Positions 1 to 14,269 of a stretch of DNA of 64,000 nt are shown here, in pieces. This DNA comes from Rhabditoides inermis (Eukaryota; Nematoda; Chromadorea; Rhabditida; Rhabditidae). Location: the NCBI GenBank assembly GCA_963966185.1, contig CAWZYM010000241.1, positions 62,001 to 126,000 of the forward strand, read 5' to 3'. Both the position numbers and the translations under genes were made by a program. Positions within the stretch are counted from its first letter, which is position 1. Each line of letters opens with the position of its first letter. Under the pieces are notes generated by a model. The model saw nothing but the letters and a program-made list of their open reading frames with translations, was not told the origin of the DNA and made no database searches.

Positions 1-638
1 ACTTGTACTCGCTAGTACACCACCAATGTGTAGATTCACATCAAAACCTTCTCATAACTTCGAAATTCAGAGTGTACAGTCCCTTTAAAAGATATTGAAT
101 ATTGAATATTGTACGTTGCAGAGCATATGTCCGTTGCCGTGCGGTGCAGTGAAATCGTCTCCCTTTGCTCTTATTATTATCGTGTTGTCATATTCAGATA
201 TAACGATTCCGGATGAACGATTTATTTGATTTGATTGATTGATTTGCTCTTGTATGTACACAAGCTGCATACGCGTTTTACATTGTGTGTAAGTGTGTAA
301 TTAATTTGTACACGTAAAAATATACAATACATGTATATTGAATGTGAATTATGAATATATAGCATGATTTGTATATCGAGTTGGAATAAATAGCGTTCAA
401 GGTTCAAGGCGCTATTGGGCCGGAACAAATCGGATTTGGGAGAACCTTGAGGATTCTATTTGTGGCCATGCATCACTCATATTCAGGTACTAGCCAACAA
501 ATGGATGTATGTGCACACATGTTCTTCACCTGATAATATTTCTCACAGGTAAATGATAGTTTCCATTACAAGCTAACATGGAGTGGTTTGCGGTTTGCGG
601 AGTGGTTTTTAGGAGTGGTTTGCGTTGTGTGGAGTGGG

Positions 639-2503
639 ATGGATGCTGTGCACATTCGATGGTTCAACCGCGCCACCCACGCATTCTTAGCCACAGTCGC
701 CGATAAGGTGAGAGCAGACAGAAGACAGAGATAGATTCGATTGCAGGTGGATTCGGGTCTGAATCCCTCGGATAGTAGACTGTTTCGAGTGTGTCTACTG
801 CTAGCCAGAGATAAAGCTACGTCTGACAAGGCCCGCTGCCTCCTAGCTGCAATAGATGAAATGCGAGGAAAGAGGAGAAAACGGCAAACAGGTATGGATT
901 CATTCTGAATCCACGAAGCGTCCATTTGAGATGACATGTTCACTCTGTCGAGGATCCTGGAGACTGTTCGGAAGTTGCTCCCGGAACAGACAGCTGACTG
1001 GCAACAACTCATTCTCAAAGTAACACTTTTCAATTTGACTCGTCAAACGAGTTGTTTAGCTGTCATCAAAAAGAAAACACGACGATCTATTGAAAAAGGC
1101 AGAGGATAAGAATGACGTTTTGATCTTGTCTCCCTCTGTCGGATCACTATACCCCCGTTCCCGCAGAAATCACTTCCTATCACCTGAACTTCTATCATTC
1201 ACTGATACTGGTAATGGGGTGTCTATTCCAGCACTCATGCAGGTGAGTCGTGTGTATGTTGTGTACATATGTAGATGGAATAAAGTCGTGTTTATTGTCA
1301 GCGTCTCAACATGACTGTTGGAGATCGGGCTTCTCTCCTCGCACTTCTCATAGACGCATCCGGAGCCGGGGCGGCTCTCCGAAACTCACTACAATTGCTC
1401 GAAAACCGGCTGACTCTAGATATTCCGTACGTCGCGTGCCTTATTTCTGAATTTCCAACGTTTCTTTTCAGGAACGTGATGTTGTCTGACGCTCTTCCAA
1501 TCGGAGAGGATATGGTGACAGAGTTGATAGACGAGGCTCATGCAAGAATCAACGAGGTGACTCTGTACACACTTACACTTACACTCACTCACTCTCCTTT
1601 TCTTCAGACGCTGTCGTCTCTGCCCGCTCTCTCCTCTCCCTCACAGTCTCTCCATTTACGGAGACATGGATTTGCACGCCTCACTCCCACTCAACTCGAG
1701 TCCATCTATGGAGAGAAGGGGCTGTTCGTCGATGCGAGTGCCGTGCAGATGAGGCAGCTGAACAAGTGGAGGCGGCAGGTGCGCTCCCATCTCCTTTCAT
1801 CATGCTCCCATCAGATCGCTCGTTCCTCGGATCCAATCCGATCCATCGTCGCTGCAATGGCGGGCACAAGAGCCAAAGACACCGTCGTCCTCCAGCCATA
1901 TGCTTTCATGCCGCAAGTGAATACGGTAAGCCAGAACGCCCCGCCCACTATAACCCCGCCCCTTTCAGCCGGTCGTGCTGGGACCAGTCGTTTTGTCGCC
2001 ACAAATGTTCTCACCAAGTATAACTTCTCCCAGCGTGATGAGGTCTCGTTCCCCCTTTGTTCTCTCTCCTCTCTGTTTTCTACTCCCATTCCAGTCCTCC
2101 GATCGCATCTCCGTACTTGATAAACCCCTTCATAGCGTCTCCCTTCGTTTTGGGCCCGCAGATTCTCTCTCCAGGTCTGATGGTGAGTGAGTGAGTGAGT
2201 AAGTGAGTGAGGGAGAAGAGGGAGTTGATCGAGTCGACAGGTTCCGTTCATCCTGTGTCCGTACGTCTTCTCTCCCAATATCCTCAACCCCTACCTGCTG
2301 TCTCCGGCCATCCTCAGCCCCAATGTGCTGTCCCCTAACATTCTCAGGTGTGCTGCCCGCCCGTGTCCACCTATGTATCTCGTCTTCCTTTCAGTCCGTC
2401 CATGCTGGGTGGATCTATCCTGTCTCCGGCTGTCCTCTCGCCCTCATTTCTCAGTGACGGACAGCTCAATGCCGACATTCTCTCACCCTCCGTACTATCA
2501 TAG
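639..2503 (+). CDS. MLT-10-like moulting-cycle protein
   Basis: About 12 short exons read in one continuous frame once introns of roughly 40-60 bases are removed. Clear exons include about 748-893 ([20 protein letters not shown]), 935-1020, 1060-1242 ([14 protein letters not shown], then SPELLSF), 1303-1415 ([16 protein letters not shown]), 1473-1556, 1609-1780, about 1820-1924, 1966-2042 and 2096-2183; the last intron (about 2348-2392) joins NVLSPNIL to [12 protein letters not shown]. The C-terminal third is a run of L-S-P units ([22 protein letters not shown]) ending in TAG at 2501-2503. An N-terminal helical domain followed by LSP repeats is the layout of nematode MLT-10 and relatives (Pfam moulting cycle, DUF644), which are secreted and needed for cuticle shedding in C. 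elegans. The family call is strong. The start is not: no signal peptide was found, and ATG 639 lies in a possibly internal exon, so an upstream first exon is likely. Confidence 0.8.
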
Positions 2504-3140
2504 AAAAGAAGATTCCTATGAATCCCTGATATAGATATACTAATTTCTAATATTGATAGAAATTGTGAGTGAAACATGATTGCAACACCAAACTGATATT
2601 TGAAATGACTTGTATAGAAAACCATATTATTCTATAGCTTATTCTTTATGATTTCATCGTCGTTGTTTTTTGTGTTCTTGATATCGTGAACCAATTAAAT
2701 CAAAATTGGTAGTTTGTAGACAAGTTTATTGCTCGAAGCTTTGCATTGTTTCATACCCCAAGTGTCACTTGGAGAAGCAATTACGTACCACCACTTCAGT
2801 GAAAGGTGGGTGGAGGCTCCCAGAAACACTCGGAATACAAAACATTGTGACCACTTTAGAGAAAGATAGAAGAATTGCAAAAGCACTGCATTCGGCCGTG
2901 TCGGTGCGTCACAACTTTTTTTCAAGTTTTCCCCCGCCTGTTCTCGGTCATATGTAAATTTCGATATATGAAATTGACTACATTATTTCAGATATAAATT
3001 GATCACAACAAACACAAACACACAAATAAGTATTTACAAAAAGAAACTACAAAGACAAACAGGAAATACAGTATTTACAAAAAGAAACTACAAAGATCCT
3101 TCCTTCTATACGACAAAGGACAAAGAAAATGAATCAATTT
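2504..3140. other. Gap between MLT-10-like gene and the next candidate
   Basis: AT-rich sequence without a convincing exon. It contains one copy of a dispersed repeat (about 2728-2880) and a short duplicated motif with ACAAAAAGAAACTACAAAGA near 3030-3095. Confidence 0.5.
2728..2880 (+). repeat. Dispersed repeat R1, copy 1
   Basis: Starts GCTCGAAGCTTTGCATTG and runs through ACCACCACTTCAGTGAAAGG to the AGAAAGATAGAAGAAT motif. The same sequence occurs twice more at about 19670-19815 and 19918-20060 with only a few differences. No coding potential or terminal repeats were recognised. Confidence 0.8.
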
Positions 3141-4460
3141 GTAGGTGGCGAACGAGAGATGAGTGGGATGCATAATTTGAATGGATAAGAGAAGATAGAT
3201 AGGTGTTGCAGGCGGCTACTCTTTCGAATACACGAACACGAGAAGACGACTTGTTGATCACCCGACTGGAGAACACGACCAGGAGCCACCTCCGTCACCT
3301 GTGAAAACCACAGTCGTCACACCTCACACATATCATATCCTTCAATATGTCTTCTATCTCTCTCCCACCTTCTTGCCTCCCTTTCTCACCTTTTCTTCGT
3401 CCACTTGAATCCATCGCAATGCGCTTCCGTCGTCCATCCTCCTTGACACAGTGTAGTGTCCTCCTTAACATTGCATGATTGTGAAAATCTCCCTTTGCGT
3501 CATTTTCCCATACCTCCACCCAGTCTCCTGTTATGCATGATCGCCCAGAGCCGGTAGACGGTCCCATCTCCGATCTGACGCTGGGTAGACGCCGATCCCT
3601 GTGCACTCGGGCGGCTGCTGGCAATGGGAGGTATCCGTGCAACCCGATGATGGGTCGACATCCAGTCTCTCCGTACGATAGTAGCCATGAGTGAGAAGGA
3701 TTGGGGAAGCGGGGCAGCTGTGAAAGGGTTTTACGGAGGAATGGTGGAAAGTGACTGGCGCGAAAAAACGATAGCTTCTTGATGCCACGGGACCATCCAC
3801 TGTCTCGCGCCGATGTACTCTCTTCCCCGACCACCTGTCTCCAACCATCCCTGCAACAAAGGAACCATCTCTACATCTCCTCCTCCACTATATTACATAT
3901 ATATCTTCTCACCCCTATAAGGCCTAACCGTGAAAATGGTCTGTACCTGGTGATGCGGGATGGAGTTGTCCGTGACGGTCCCGTGGAAGGCGAAATCTGA
4001 AAGAACACGTAGAAAGTAGAGAGTAGAGAGTAAGAGAGAGAGAGAGGAGGGAGGGGGTAAGAAAATAAGGTCCCGTTAGAAGATGCTAATACGAATACGA
4101 TACACATTGAAATTGTGCATCGTGATCCCATCCTACTCACAGCGCTCGCATTCATCGAAGTCGCCCCCAGTGGAAGACAAGACAGTTCCGTTCATTCTAC
4201 AAGAACAAGATCACATCTCTCCATCCTTTTTTCCACTCACATTTCGTCCATGTTGCCGCTGCTGCTCTCTCCGCAGTCCTCGATTCTGCATGTCTTGCAT
4301 GTCGTCCTCCGCATCCATCATCGGCTCCTCTTCCTCTCCTCCCTCATCTTCATGTCTTCCTGGCTCCTCCTCACCCCCTGTTGCTCTTTCCAGATCCGTT
4401 GTTGCCCTCTGCTCTTCTTCTTGCCGCCTCCTTCGTTGTTGTCTCCTATCCAATGCTCTC
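3140..4460 (-). CDS. Candidate multi-exon protein, unrecognised
   Basis: I do not recognise this gene. On the minus strand several segments have splice borders and compatible phases: an acidic, Cys-containing stretch near 4300-4243 (CKTCRIEDCGESSSGNMDE), then about 4188-4140 (MNGTVLSSTGGDFDECER), about 3999-3950 (FAFHGTVTDNSIPHHQ) and about 3855-3730 (GREYIGARQWMVPWHQEA). Further down, open segments compete in different frames (DWVEVWENDAKGDFHNHAML near 3530-3470; VTEVAPGRVLQSGDQQVV near 3290-3235), and a 179-codon ORF is open across 3295-3834. I cannot choose the true frame for the 3' half. It may be a real small gene, or a decaying one. The Cys spacing hints at a metal-binding or disulfide-bonded region. 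Confidence 0.3.
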
Positions 4461-4493
4461 TTCTTTCGGCGGTCCGTTTTCGTTCATCCCAGG

Positions 4494-4566
4494 TGGCGCA
4501 GTGGTAGAGCGCGCCGCCAGCGCGCGATCGTTGTGAGCTGCCCAAGAGTTCGATTCCGTCTCACAA
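4494..4566 (+). repeat. tRNA-like sequence (pseudo-tRNA or SINE head)
   Basis: Contains a good A box (TGGCGCAGTGGTAGAGCGCG) and B box (GAGTTCGATTCC), about 41 bases apart. The bases expected to close the acceptor stem do not pair (TCCCAGG before the A box has no complement after the B box), so a functional tRNA is unlikely; a tRNA-derived SINE fragment or pseudogene fits better. It lies just upstream of the acidic exon of the minus-strand candidate gene. Confidence 0.55.
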
Positions 4567-4937
4567 AGCGTTTTGGATATTTGAAGATATACACGTTGTG
4601 TTGCACGAAACTGCACAACATGTGAAATGTCACGGATGGCATATAGGATCCAACCCGACTATATACAATTTGACCACAATACAATCACACGCCACAAAAA
4701 ACGAAGTTTCACATATATATTTCCACGGATACTAACAAATAATCAACCTTCTTAAATCGATAATACACAACATATCATAGTCACATGTGAAGCAGCAGCG
4801 GATTTCCGGATAAGGCATAAGTGGACAGAAACAACTAATCTCCTAGTCAAGTGAGTGGTTAACATATTGGGAATGTTGAATTCAACGCATATTACAATCC
4901 AGCCAAAACGAGATGTTGCATGTTGCATATGACGCAT

Positions 4938-5575
4938 CTACAACACGTTCATTCCGTTGGTGTCGTCGTCGCGACTGAGCTCCTTCTCGCTGGCGTCGTG
5001 TTCCATGTGGTCCATCTCCTCCTCCACATCTGTCTCCCCCTCACTCTCTCCCAGGCCCTCTGCCAGTGCACTCTGCAGTTCGTCGATTCGACGGTGACAC
5101 ACCTTCACCTCCGATGATAGAACGCGCACTTGCTCCTGCAAACAACACATACTCACCCCTCCCTCCCTCAGCTAACTGCCAGCCTGCATCAACCGATGGT
5201 AGCACTGTCCTCCCTTCCCCTCTCTCTCACCTCTAGCCTGTCCACCTCCTCCCTGTGGCTCTTGTGTTTGTGTGTGTACTCTGCATCCCTCTTCTTTGCC
5301 TGCTCGAGCATGTCGGCAAAGGCTGTCGTCTCCTTGCGAGCCTTCCTCTGACCCTCCATCTCTCGATCCCGACCCACGCACGCCTCCGACAACTCAACAC
5401 ATTTCCGTCCCATATCAACCGTAACACGCACAATCTATTGTGTATTGTGATCAACGAAACACACCTGTTCATGCAGGCTGTCCACCTCATCGCGAAGTTT
5501 CACCAACATAGACTGAAAATCGCCAATCGCCAATGTACAATCATCCTAACCATACATGAGGAATCCAGTGCACTG

Positions 5576-5629
<54 letters not shown>

Positions 5630-8600
5630 CCCCTCTCTCTCTCGCTTCCCTCTCACGTATCCCATACCTCTAGCCTCTGCTTCTGCATCATCTCCAGGTC
5701 GAGTTTCGCCTCCAGTTCCCTGTGCTTCTGTTCTGCCAGAGTGAGACGGTGCTTCTCCACCTACAACAAGTCAATCATCCCTCAACAGTACTTGCGTAAA
5801 TCCAATCTGTTTGCCGCAACATATGTAACAATGGTACAGGTATCAGATAGGATTGGAAGTTCCATGCGCTCTCTCGCTCTGCCGCGGTGGCTGACCGTGT
5901 GGTGTTGAAGGAACTCTAGCTGCGTGCTTCTCTCGTTCAGCTGCTCCGTCAGCTTCTGCTGCTTCTTCTCGCTGTCTGCCAGCTGAAAGAGTCGATCCAC
6001 GTCACCTCCCCCTCCTCTCCTCCCTGACTCCTGTCCCACCTGTTCCAGGTACTCTGCGATCTGTATCGTATCGATCGAGTGTTGTTGGACAGCCTGTTTG
6101 TACTTTCTCATCACAGCCTGCAGTTGTTCATCCTTCTCTTCGATCAACGCCACACCACTGTTCTTCTCCCGGAGCAGAGACAACACCTGCAAGCAAAACA
6201 ACCATTTGAGGACCCATCATTCCAGTTCTTATCCACCTTATCCTCTGCCACCTTCTTTCCTGCCATCGTCTGTTCGAGCTGAAAAAAACATGTTGCATAG
6301 TGATAAGAATCAGTTTCTTATCAATCAGAAATCATTAATCAGTGAACAATTGATTTTGAATATACAATATGTCCAAATCAAAGTTAAATGCAGAATTGAT
6401 TCATAATTTCGCAGGAGACATGAATGGTGAATCAATGTGATTGTATCTCCCTCCCTGCTTGCTCTGACTCAGTCTCACCAATGCGCGCAGTTCGTTGAGC
6501 TCCCCCTCCAATCCGTGTTTTCCCTTCTGAACACTCAGACGAGCCGCCTCCGCATCCTCCAACTGCTCTCTGAATGCGAAACATACACAACTGGAGCCAC
6601 CCAGAAACGTCTCTGGAACCTTGGCTGTCCGTACCTGAGCTGTCTGAGGAGTGCCTGACTGGGGGCGGCGTCTCTCTCGTGTTGCAGCACTGTCTGCGTG
6701 TCTGCCAGAAGGGCCAGTGCCTTACGCAATTCACGCTTGTAGTGCCCGCCAGAGTGCAGAGCGTAGCTAAAAAAATAAACAACTTTTTAAAGGATTTATC
6801 CGGACAATGTAATCTTGTCTGATCTTCAGGTTGGGGTCGGTTTTGTTCTCGTCCATGAAACCTTCTTTTGAAATTGTATAAACGTGGAAAAATTGTTTGT
6901 ATTTTTTTTAGCAATTTTTCTACGCAAACAAAACTTCAAAATTCGTCTTCATTGAAAAGAACGAAAGCGACCCCATCCTGAAGATCAGGGAATAATACAC
7001 TGTCCGGATACATCCTTTAAATGTCGAAGTCGGATAGAGCGAGTATGGGAGGATTGGCGTGTGTGTGGCGCACCTCTCGCTGCCGTGCGAGTGAGTGTTC
7101 CTCTGTTCAAGTGCCCTGCACTGTCTGTGCAGACTGGCGTTCGCCTCCTGCGCGTCCGCCAACTGATCTTCGAACACGCGCAGCTGCAAGCACACAGTCA
7201 GCCACTGCAGAGGGGCAGGCAGGCACTCACCCTCCTCTGATACTGCGCGCGGATCTCCTGCATCTCCTCCTCCCGGGCACTCTCCTCGCGACTCGCGTCC
7301 GCACGCGCGCGCTCCTGCATCACACCACCCTCACACCCGCACTCCCCTCCCTCCCCCTCCCTCTCCCTCTCCCCTTCTGCCTTCTACCCCGCACGCGCCT
7401 TCTCCATCTCGAGCCGTGTCACCGTCTGCCTGGCCATGTGCAGCTGTCCGGCCTGTTCATCCAACTCCTCCTCTTGCTCTGCCACTCGAGTCTGCAGCTC
7501 ACGACGCTAAACACAAACCAATTACAACACAATTACTCATTCGGAAGTGAGAACGTTGTGTGTTGCATGTCGTACTTCGTTTCTGAGTGTGGCCATGTCG
7601 TCGTGTGTGGTGCCGTGTGCGGCCTCGTCGGCGTCCCTCCTGGCCCTAGCCAGCTGGACACGCAGCTCGGCCACCTCCGCCCGAGCCTCGGCCACCTCCG
7701 CCGCCCGCCTACGCACCGCCTGCTCCCTCTCCTCCCTCTCCCTCTCCACCAACTGACGCCTCTCCCGCTCCTCCGCCACCACACTCTGCACTGACATCAG
7801 ATCCGCGTCAAACCTACAACAACATATAATAATTCACGACTGAAACTTGAGATTGGTGGAGTAGAAAGGATGTCTGACCTGGCCTGTTTCTTCTCGAGAA
7901 TGTGGTTGCGTGCGGCGATGTCTTCGAGTTCCCTCCTCGCATCTGCCAGCTCAGAAAGTGTCTTCTTCGCAGCCACTCTGGTCAGCTCCTCCGAATGACG
8001 AGCGCGTTCCAACTCCTCCCGGACACCCGACTACAATACACAAAAGTAAATTACGACTTTTCTGAATGATTGGTTATGATTGGTAGATGGGGTATATACA
8101 GTGGCGGCCAAAAAGGTATCACCTTTTGGTTTTTGCTCTCTAAAACTATTCAAATGAAAGATAGAGCTCCCATCTTTCGCACACAGTTTTCTAGACTTCA
8201 TTCGGATACCATGCTCCATATTCATCCCCCTCTATTCTCTCGGTTACAGTAGGCGGATTACTGTAGTCACAAAATCATCATTTTCTCGTTTTTAGTTTTG
8301 AGAAATTCCTGTGACCGAACCACACTTCCAAAAAAGTTCTACCCACCATTTTTGGCTATAACCATTCATTGGGCATCCAAAAACACCTTGATTTCATATT
8401 ACATGATTAATTACTTGAATTTAAATGAGCAATAAAAAAACAACATCAAATAATTGCAAATCTCTAATTTTAACAAAGCCTAACATACTATAAAATGATT
8501 ATAATGGCCTGACACTCTCTAAGTACTTGGTAGGGTATCCCGTTTTCACGATAACGGCCTGGCAGCGGCAGCGCATAGAATCGATCAGCTTGTGGAGGGT

Positions 8601-11600
8601 CGCAAGCTCGATCTTCTTCCACTCCTGCTCGAGCAACTCGAACTTCTCGTCTGCATTCTTGACCCGAACCGTGCGAGTCCGCCGATTGAGCTCTTCTCAG
8701 AGGTGCTCGATCGAGTTGAGGTTGGCTCGGCCACTCCATGACTCTCCACTTGTTTCTTGTTGAACACGTTCTAAGAGAAGATGGTGCAATGACGAAATTG
8801 GACATTTCTATAAACCGATCTTGAAGTGCTTGGAAGAGTGGTTCAAGTTGCTGTTCAGTTCAAGTCTTGCTGAAAGACGTAGTTCCGACTATGAGTCTGC
8901 CGAATCCAAGACCGCACCTTCTTGAGAATCTCTGAGAACGTCCTCAAGAATGATCTCCAATTGATTGAGAAAGATCTCGTGCGCGGCGCGGTCGCCCGCG
9001 GGTTTTCTCGCGTGATCCGGAAAATGTTTCGATCCATAGTGCGAGTAGTAGTCCTAGGACGACCAGAACTTTTCGGGAGAGATATATCGTGAGCGTCGGA
9101 GTACTTTTTGAGCACGTTAGATACCGTAGTGCGGCATACATTGAACTGGGTGACTAGTGCCGCGACTCTCCACAAGCTGATCGATTCGATGCCCCGCCGC
9201 TGTCAGGCCGTAATCGTGAACAAGGGACACCAAACGAAGTACTGAGAGAGTTTCAGACAATTATATCATTTCATAGTATAGTTAGGCTTTGTTAAAATTA
9301 GAGTTTTGTATTTTTTGATGTTGTTTCTTTACTGTCTATTTAAGTTCAAGTAATCAATCATGTAATATGAAATCAAGGTGTTTTTGGATGCCCAATGAAT
9401 GGTTATACCTAAAAATGGTGGGCAGCTTTTTTGTAAATGTGGTTTGGTCACAGGAATTTTTCAGAGTTAAAAACGAGAAAATGATGATTTTGTGAATACA
9501 GTGATCCGTCTACTGTAACCGAGAGATGAGAGGGGGATGAATATGGAACATGGTATTAGGTCCGAATGGAGTCCAGAAAACGGTGTGCGAAAGATGGGAG
9601 CTCTATCTTTCGTTTGAATAGTTTTAGAGAGCAAAAACCAAAAGGTGATACCTTTTTGGCCGCCACTGTATGAGTTGTAATTCGAAAGCACAGCGCATGA
9701 AAAGAGAGTGGGGATGAGAAGTTGGCAGCATGTGTACACGCGCGCTTACACGCACTTTCCGGCCATGTGTGTGCTTCGGCTCTCCCCTCCTCCCCCTCCC
9801 CACCTGCTCGTCTGCCGGCGCCCCGGCCGCAGCTTCGACAGCCCCCTCTAGGCGGGCGCTGCTGGCCCTCCGGCTGAGAGCCTCCTCCTCGCGGATCAGC
9901 CTCCTCTCCACTTGGCTCCTCTGCTGCGCCTCCCTCTCCAGCGCGGCCGCCAGCTCCACTCCCGACTGAGACTCGCGCATCAGAGCCTCCGACAGCTCTG
10001 CAACCACTCCCTTGCCCTGTCCTCCTCCCTGCCCTCGCCTCTTCACCCACCCTCTTCCCTCCTCTCCGCCTTCTCCTTGCCCGCCTTCATATCCGCCAGT
10101 TGCTGCTCCAGTGCCCGCACCTTCTCCACCCACTCGCGGTTCTCCGTGTCCTGCCTACACACAAACCACCAATACACTCCCCAACACACAATTACGGCTA
10201 GTGTTTCACTCACCTGTTTACAGCGAGGAGAGGGACGACTCTGGTGTATAGCTTCCACCATGGCCACTCGCGAACGGTCAAGTAGCTGCAACGGCACGCA
10301 GGTTGCACGCAGGTTGCGAGCTGTGCTCACACTCACCTCCTTCCGTTCTTCTGCACACAGCGCACTGCCGTCTCGAGAACTCGGCGTCTGTGCAGCCAGC
10401 GAGCTGCCAGATGACGGCGGCACTCGCGCTCAAACACTCACATGCATGCCTCCCTCCCCCTCCTTTCCCTTACCTGGAACGAGACGATGAGTCCGGCGAG
10501 GTCTCCGTCCCTCCTCTCCTCCAGCTCGAGCAGCACATCCGAGCGGAGCAGAAGCTGGCTGATGCCGAGTCTGTACCTGTGCGGGGCGACGTCCATGTGC
10601 TGCATGATATGGGCGACGGCTGTGCGGTCGTCGATGTTGTCGTTCGGATCCACTCCCCCCTCGCCTTCCACTAGACAGCCAAAGCGACGCCGGAAGTCAC
10701 GGAACGACACGCGCTCGGGGTAGCCTCAAACCATTCACCATCTTCATTACACAACACATGCTCATCCACTCCATCGCTGCTGCGACCAAACCATAAAAAC
10801 ATCAACCAATTACTACGTACACTTACCAGAGTTATTCGCCCTGACAGCGTCGACGAGGAGCATTCCCCTCAGCTGGTTGCGCACGAAAGGCACGTCGAGG
10901 TCGCTGGCACCGCCCACTGGAGCTCCGCCCACTCGCATACCACTACCAGAGTGGATACAGTGAACAAAATGAATGCGCGGCGAGCGACGCACAGAGTGAA
11001 GAAGAGAGTCCTGCAAAAAAAGATAATGATAATGAAATGCGAAAAGTCAATGTATCAGAATAATCATGTAGCAATGGCTGCGACCTGTGCTGATTGCAAG
11101 ATGGTGAAAATGAGCGCCTATCCCACCCAGCAAGCGTTCCCTCCAGTTCTCCCTCCTCTACATCAACCGGTTGCAACAACCTATCCACACAACCACAAGA
11201 CATGACACGCTGATAATACACGCCTCTTCATTCCATCTCTCCCTCGCTCTCTTTCTTGTGCTGGTTGACAGAAGCGACACTAGGGCTTATCTTATCTCTA
11301 GTGCAAACTGGAGCACACGGCAACATACTCCGACTCAAGCATATCAAAAAGAGAGAACGAAAAGAAACAGGCGCAATGAGAGACTATGTGTTAGTTCTTT
11401 CCTGCACTTGAAACTCCCAATCACACCCCTTCATCTAATCGGAGACGACAATCGAAACCACAGGGCAAATAGGCGTATATCCGCCACACTATGCCGATCA
11501 GACGGATGGGATGAGCGACCGGGGAGGAGAGAGAAGGAGTGGCAGTGGCCCCACCTCGACATGGTCGTCGTCAAACACGGCCGAGCGACGGCGGGAAACG

Positions 11601-14178
11601 AAGGCCGGGTCGACCACTTGGTGCATCGGAGACAGCCGACAGCACGGGGCGACAGACGGACAGACGGGCAGCGCATAGCCTTCCTCCCCTCCCACCCCTT
11701 CCTCTCCTCTCCTCTCCTCTCCACTACACATCACATTCACTGATAGTTGCGCCAACGAGTTTCTCTTCTCTCGCTACCACAGGGGTGAATAATCCATCCA
11801 TCTATCCCTTCATCTCTCATATCAACACATCACTCGCGGTGAAGAATGAATGCGTCCACACAATCCTACTCCCCAAAAGAGTCGGCTCGAAAAACACTCA
11901 TTCCACAATCCGTAATCCGTAGATCCCACACAAGATGCAAAACATCTGTTTCAACTGGCCGCTAATGGAGAAGCGGTGACGAATCAAAAGGGGAGGAAGA
12001 AGTTGGGATGGAGAGAGTGATCATCATTTAACCAGCATCCCATTCATCAAACAGACAGACGGCGGGGAACGGGCTAGTATATCTATCAACATTCTTGCGC
12101 TCGCCATTTCATGCAGAACAAGGAACATAGCAAAAGAAGGAACGCGAAACAACTATTGGCGCAGAAATGTATAAAAACATATAACTACATACTACACTGC
12201 GACTCGAATCATCCGTCTCTCGACTCACGATCTGGTAGTGTAGGTTGGCAGCGAAGCCTGCAGTCCGCCTGCTATCCATGTGAGCTACTTGGGTGGCCCT
12301 TCGACGGACGGCCGCAGTCGCCTCCGCAGCCGACACAGCGAACAGAGCGTGGATCGGGCTGCAAACGCAGGTGAGCGTGGCACGCGCACGCACACGCACA
12401 CACTCACCCATTGGCCCCTGCGAGTAGCGGGCGGACAGCGTGGCGGACATCCGAGGGAGCAGCCTGCCTGCACCATCCCTCCACACTGTACGTCGTCTCC
12501 AGACAGCCCACACCATGCGACACAACCAACTGCAGAGGGCGGGCGCCACGGCGAATCAGCCTCAATACATCACACTCTCATACACTCACGTGCCTAGACT
12601 TGCAGTCTACCTTGTGTTGTGTCCGAGGTGCACAAATATCCTCTCGAGAAGGGAGTGATCGGATGCTCCGGGGAAAAGACTCTCCTCTTCGAGAAGTGAG
12701 AGAAGACCGCGCTCTTCCGTCGCCCTGCGAGACACATCCACAGAAGAGGCCTACGGAGAGGGATCAGAATGAAACGAAATATAGTATCGTGTACGGTTTG
12801 CTTCTCACGCATGTGGGATTTGCGTGAGAACAGCCAGGCCTTCACGCTATAGTATCTCATAATTTATAGATTCCTCCATGACAATAACTCACTAGTTGTG
12901 TTTTGGTGTCGATGAGTCTAGTGAGTGGATGGGGCGATCCGGCAGCAGGCTCCACTGACACCTCCACCTGCTCACGAGAGTACACCTGCAATCAAATGAA
13001 GCTGCAATGGGAACAATGCGTGGAACAGGTGGAATCGTCGCACCTCCAAGGGATCGGTGAAGGTGGCATCATGGAAAAGCTCGGAGACTCTCTCGTTGGC
13101 ATAGTTGAATACGAGATCCGAGAGACCGCTCGTCCTGCCAGGCGCCGCCCAACCACTGCTCATCGAACCACCCGGAAGATCCAGCATCTACAACACACAT
13201 CATACTACCTGCCACAGAAATACAAGATTACATTACTACATAGACAAGAACAAACATGCGTACCGTGATGGTGGTTGTGGTGGTGGGATGAGCGAGTGCT
13301 CGGTTGATGGCTACTAGGATGGCAGCGAGTGTCTCCTCATAGAGCTGCGCCGAGAACGCAGCCAGTGCCTCCGCCCCATCCGCGCCCCGATTCGCCATCG
13401 CGAACCGACTGCTGCAACACAACCCCACTCTACCATCACATAACAAAACAGTTAGCTCAGTGGTAGAAAAAAAACCAGCGCTAGTCGAACACCTTTTATG
13501 CTACATGTACATGAAAATGCGATTCTGGATCTGGATAAACAATTGATTCGAAAAAAATAGTTATAACAAACTGACTTTCTTGACGCGATTAAGAGATACC
13601 ATGTGGTACTTTGAGATGCCTCTCTCACACCATACCCACATTCGCCCAGTCGTCATCGGAAAACGAGCATTGCAACTCCCATCTCACCTGATATTCTTGA
13701 TGGGTGACTGCGTGGTTCCCCCGTGGGTGGGAAGTGTGGGGGCGGGGCCTACAGTCTTTCCACGGAAGGCAGCCGCTGCCAGATCATCCACTCCCACACA
13801 CAAAAGACGCGCGGCCCACGCGGCGTGGTCAGCACGCAGAAAGTGAGCCTGGGAATAGAAAAGGTGTGAAAGGGATAACTAGTAACAAACGAGTGATACC
13901 TTGGTAGCAGGAGCGGGGGTGGCGTCGGCATATCGGAGATGGAGGATGGCAGCCAGTGCATTCTCCACTCCCGTCAACTGATCCGAGCTCAACCCGAGCG
14001 ACGAGAGAGCGGCGACGAAGCCATGCCACGCCTCAACACACATGACGATGATTGGACTAGCAGTGCCTCGCACCTCTTCAGCCTCCTCCCTAGCTATGAC
14101 AGGCAGCAGCTGTGGCAGCAGATCGAGGCCGAGTCGCTGCCGGGTCTCCTCGCTCGCTCCCTCAACACATCTCACCAT

Positions 14179-14269
<91 letters not shown>

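Noticed and set aside
1..600. A gene in the first 600 bases
   Set aside because: Short AT-rich ORFs only, without splice logic or resemblance; TTGATTGATT and GGAGTGGTTTGCG motifs are simple duplications.
566..1033. 155-codon minus-strand ORF
   Set aside because: It is the shadow of plus-strand MLT-10-like exons, whose splice borders and family match are convincing.
4494..4566. Functional tRNA gene
   Set aside because: A and B boxes are good but the acceptor stem does not pair and the spacing is long; treated as a tRNA-like repeat.
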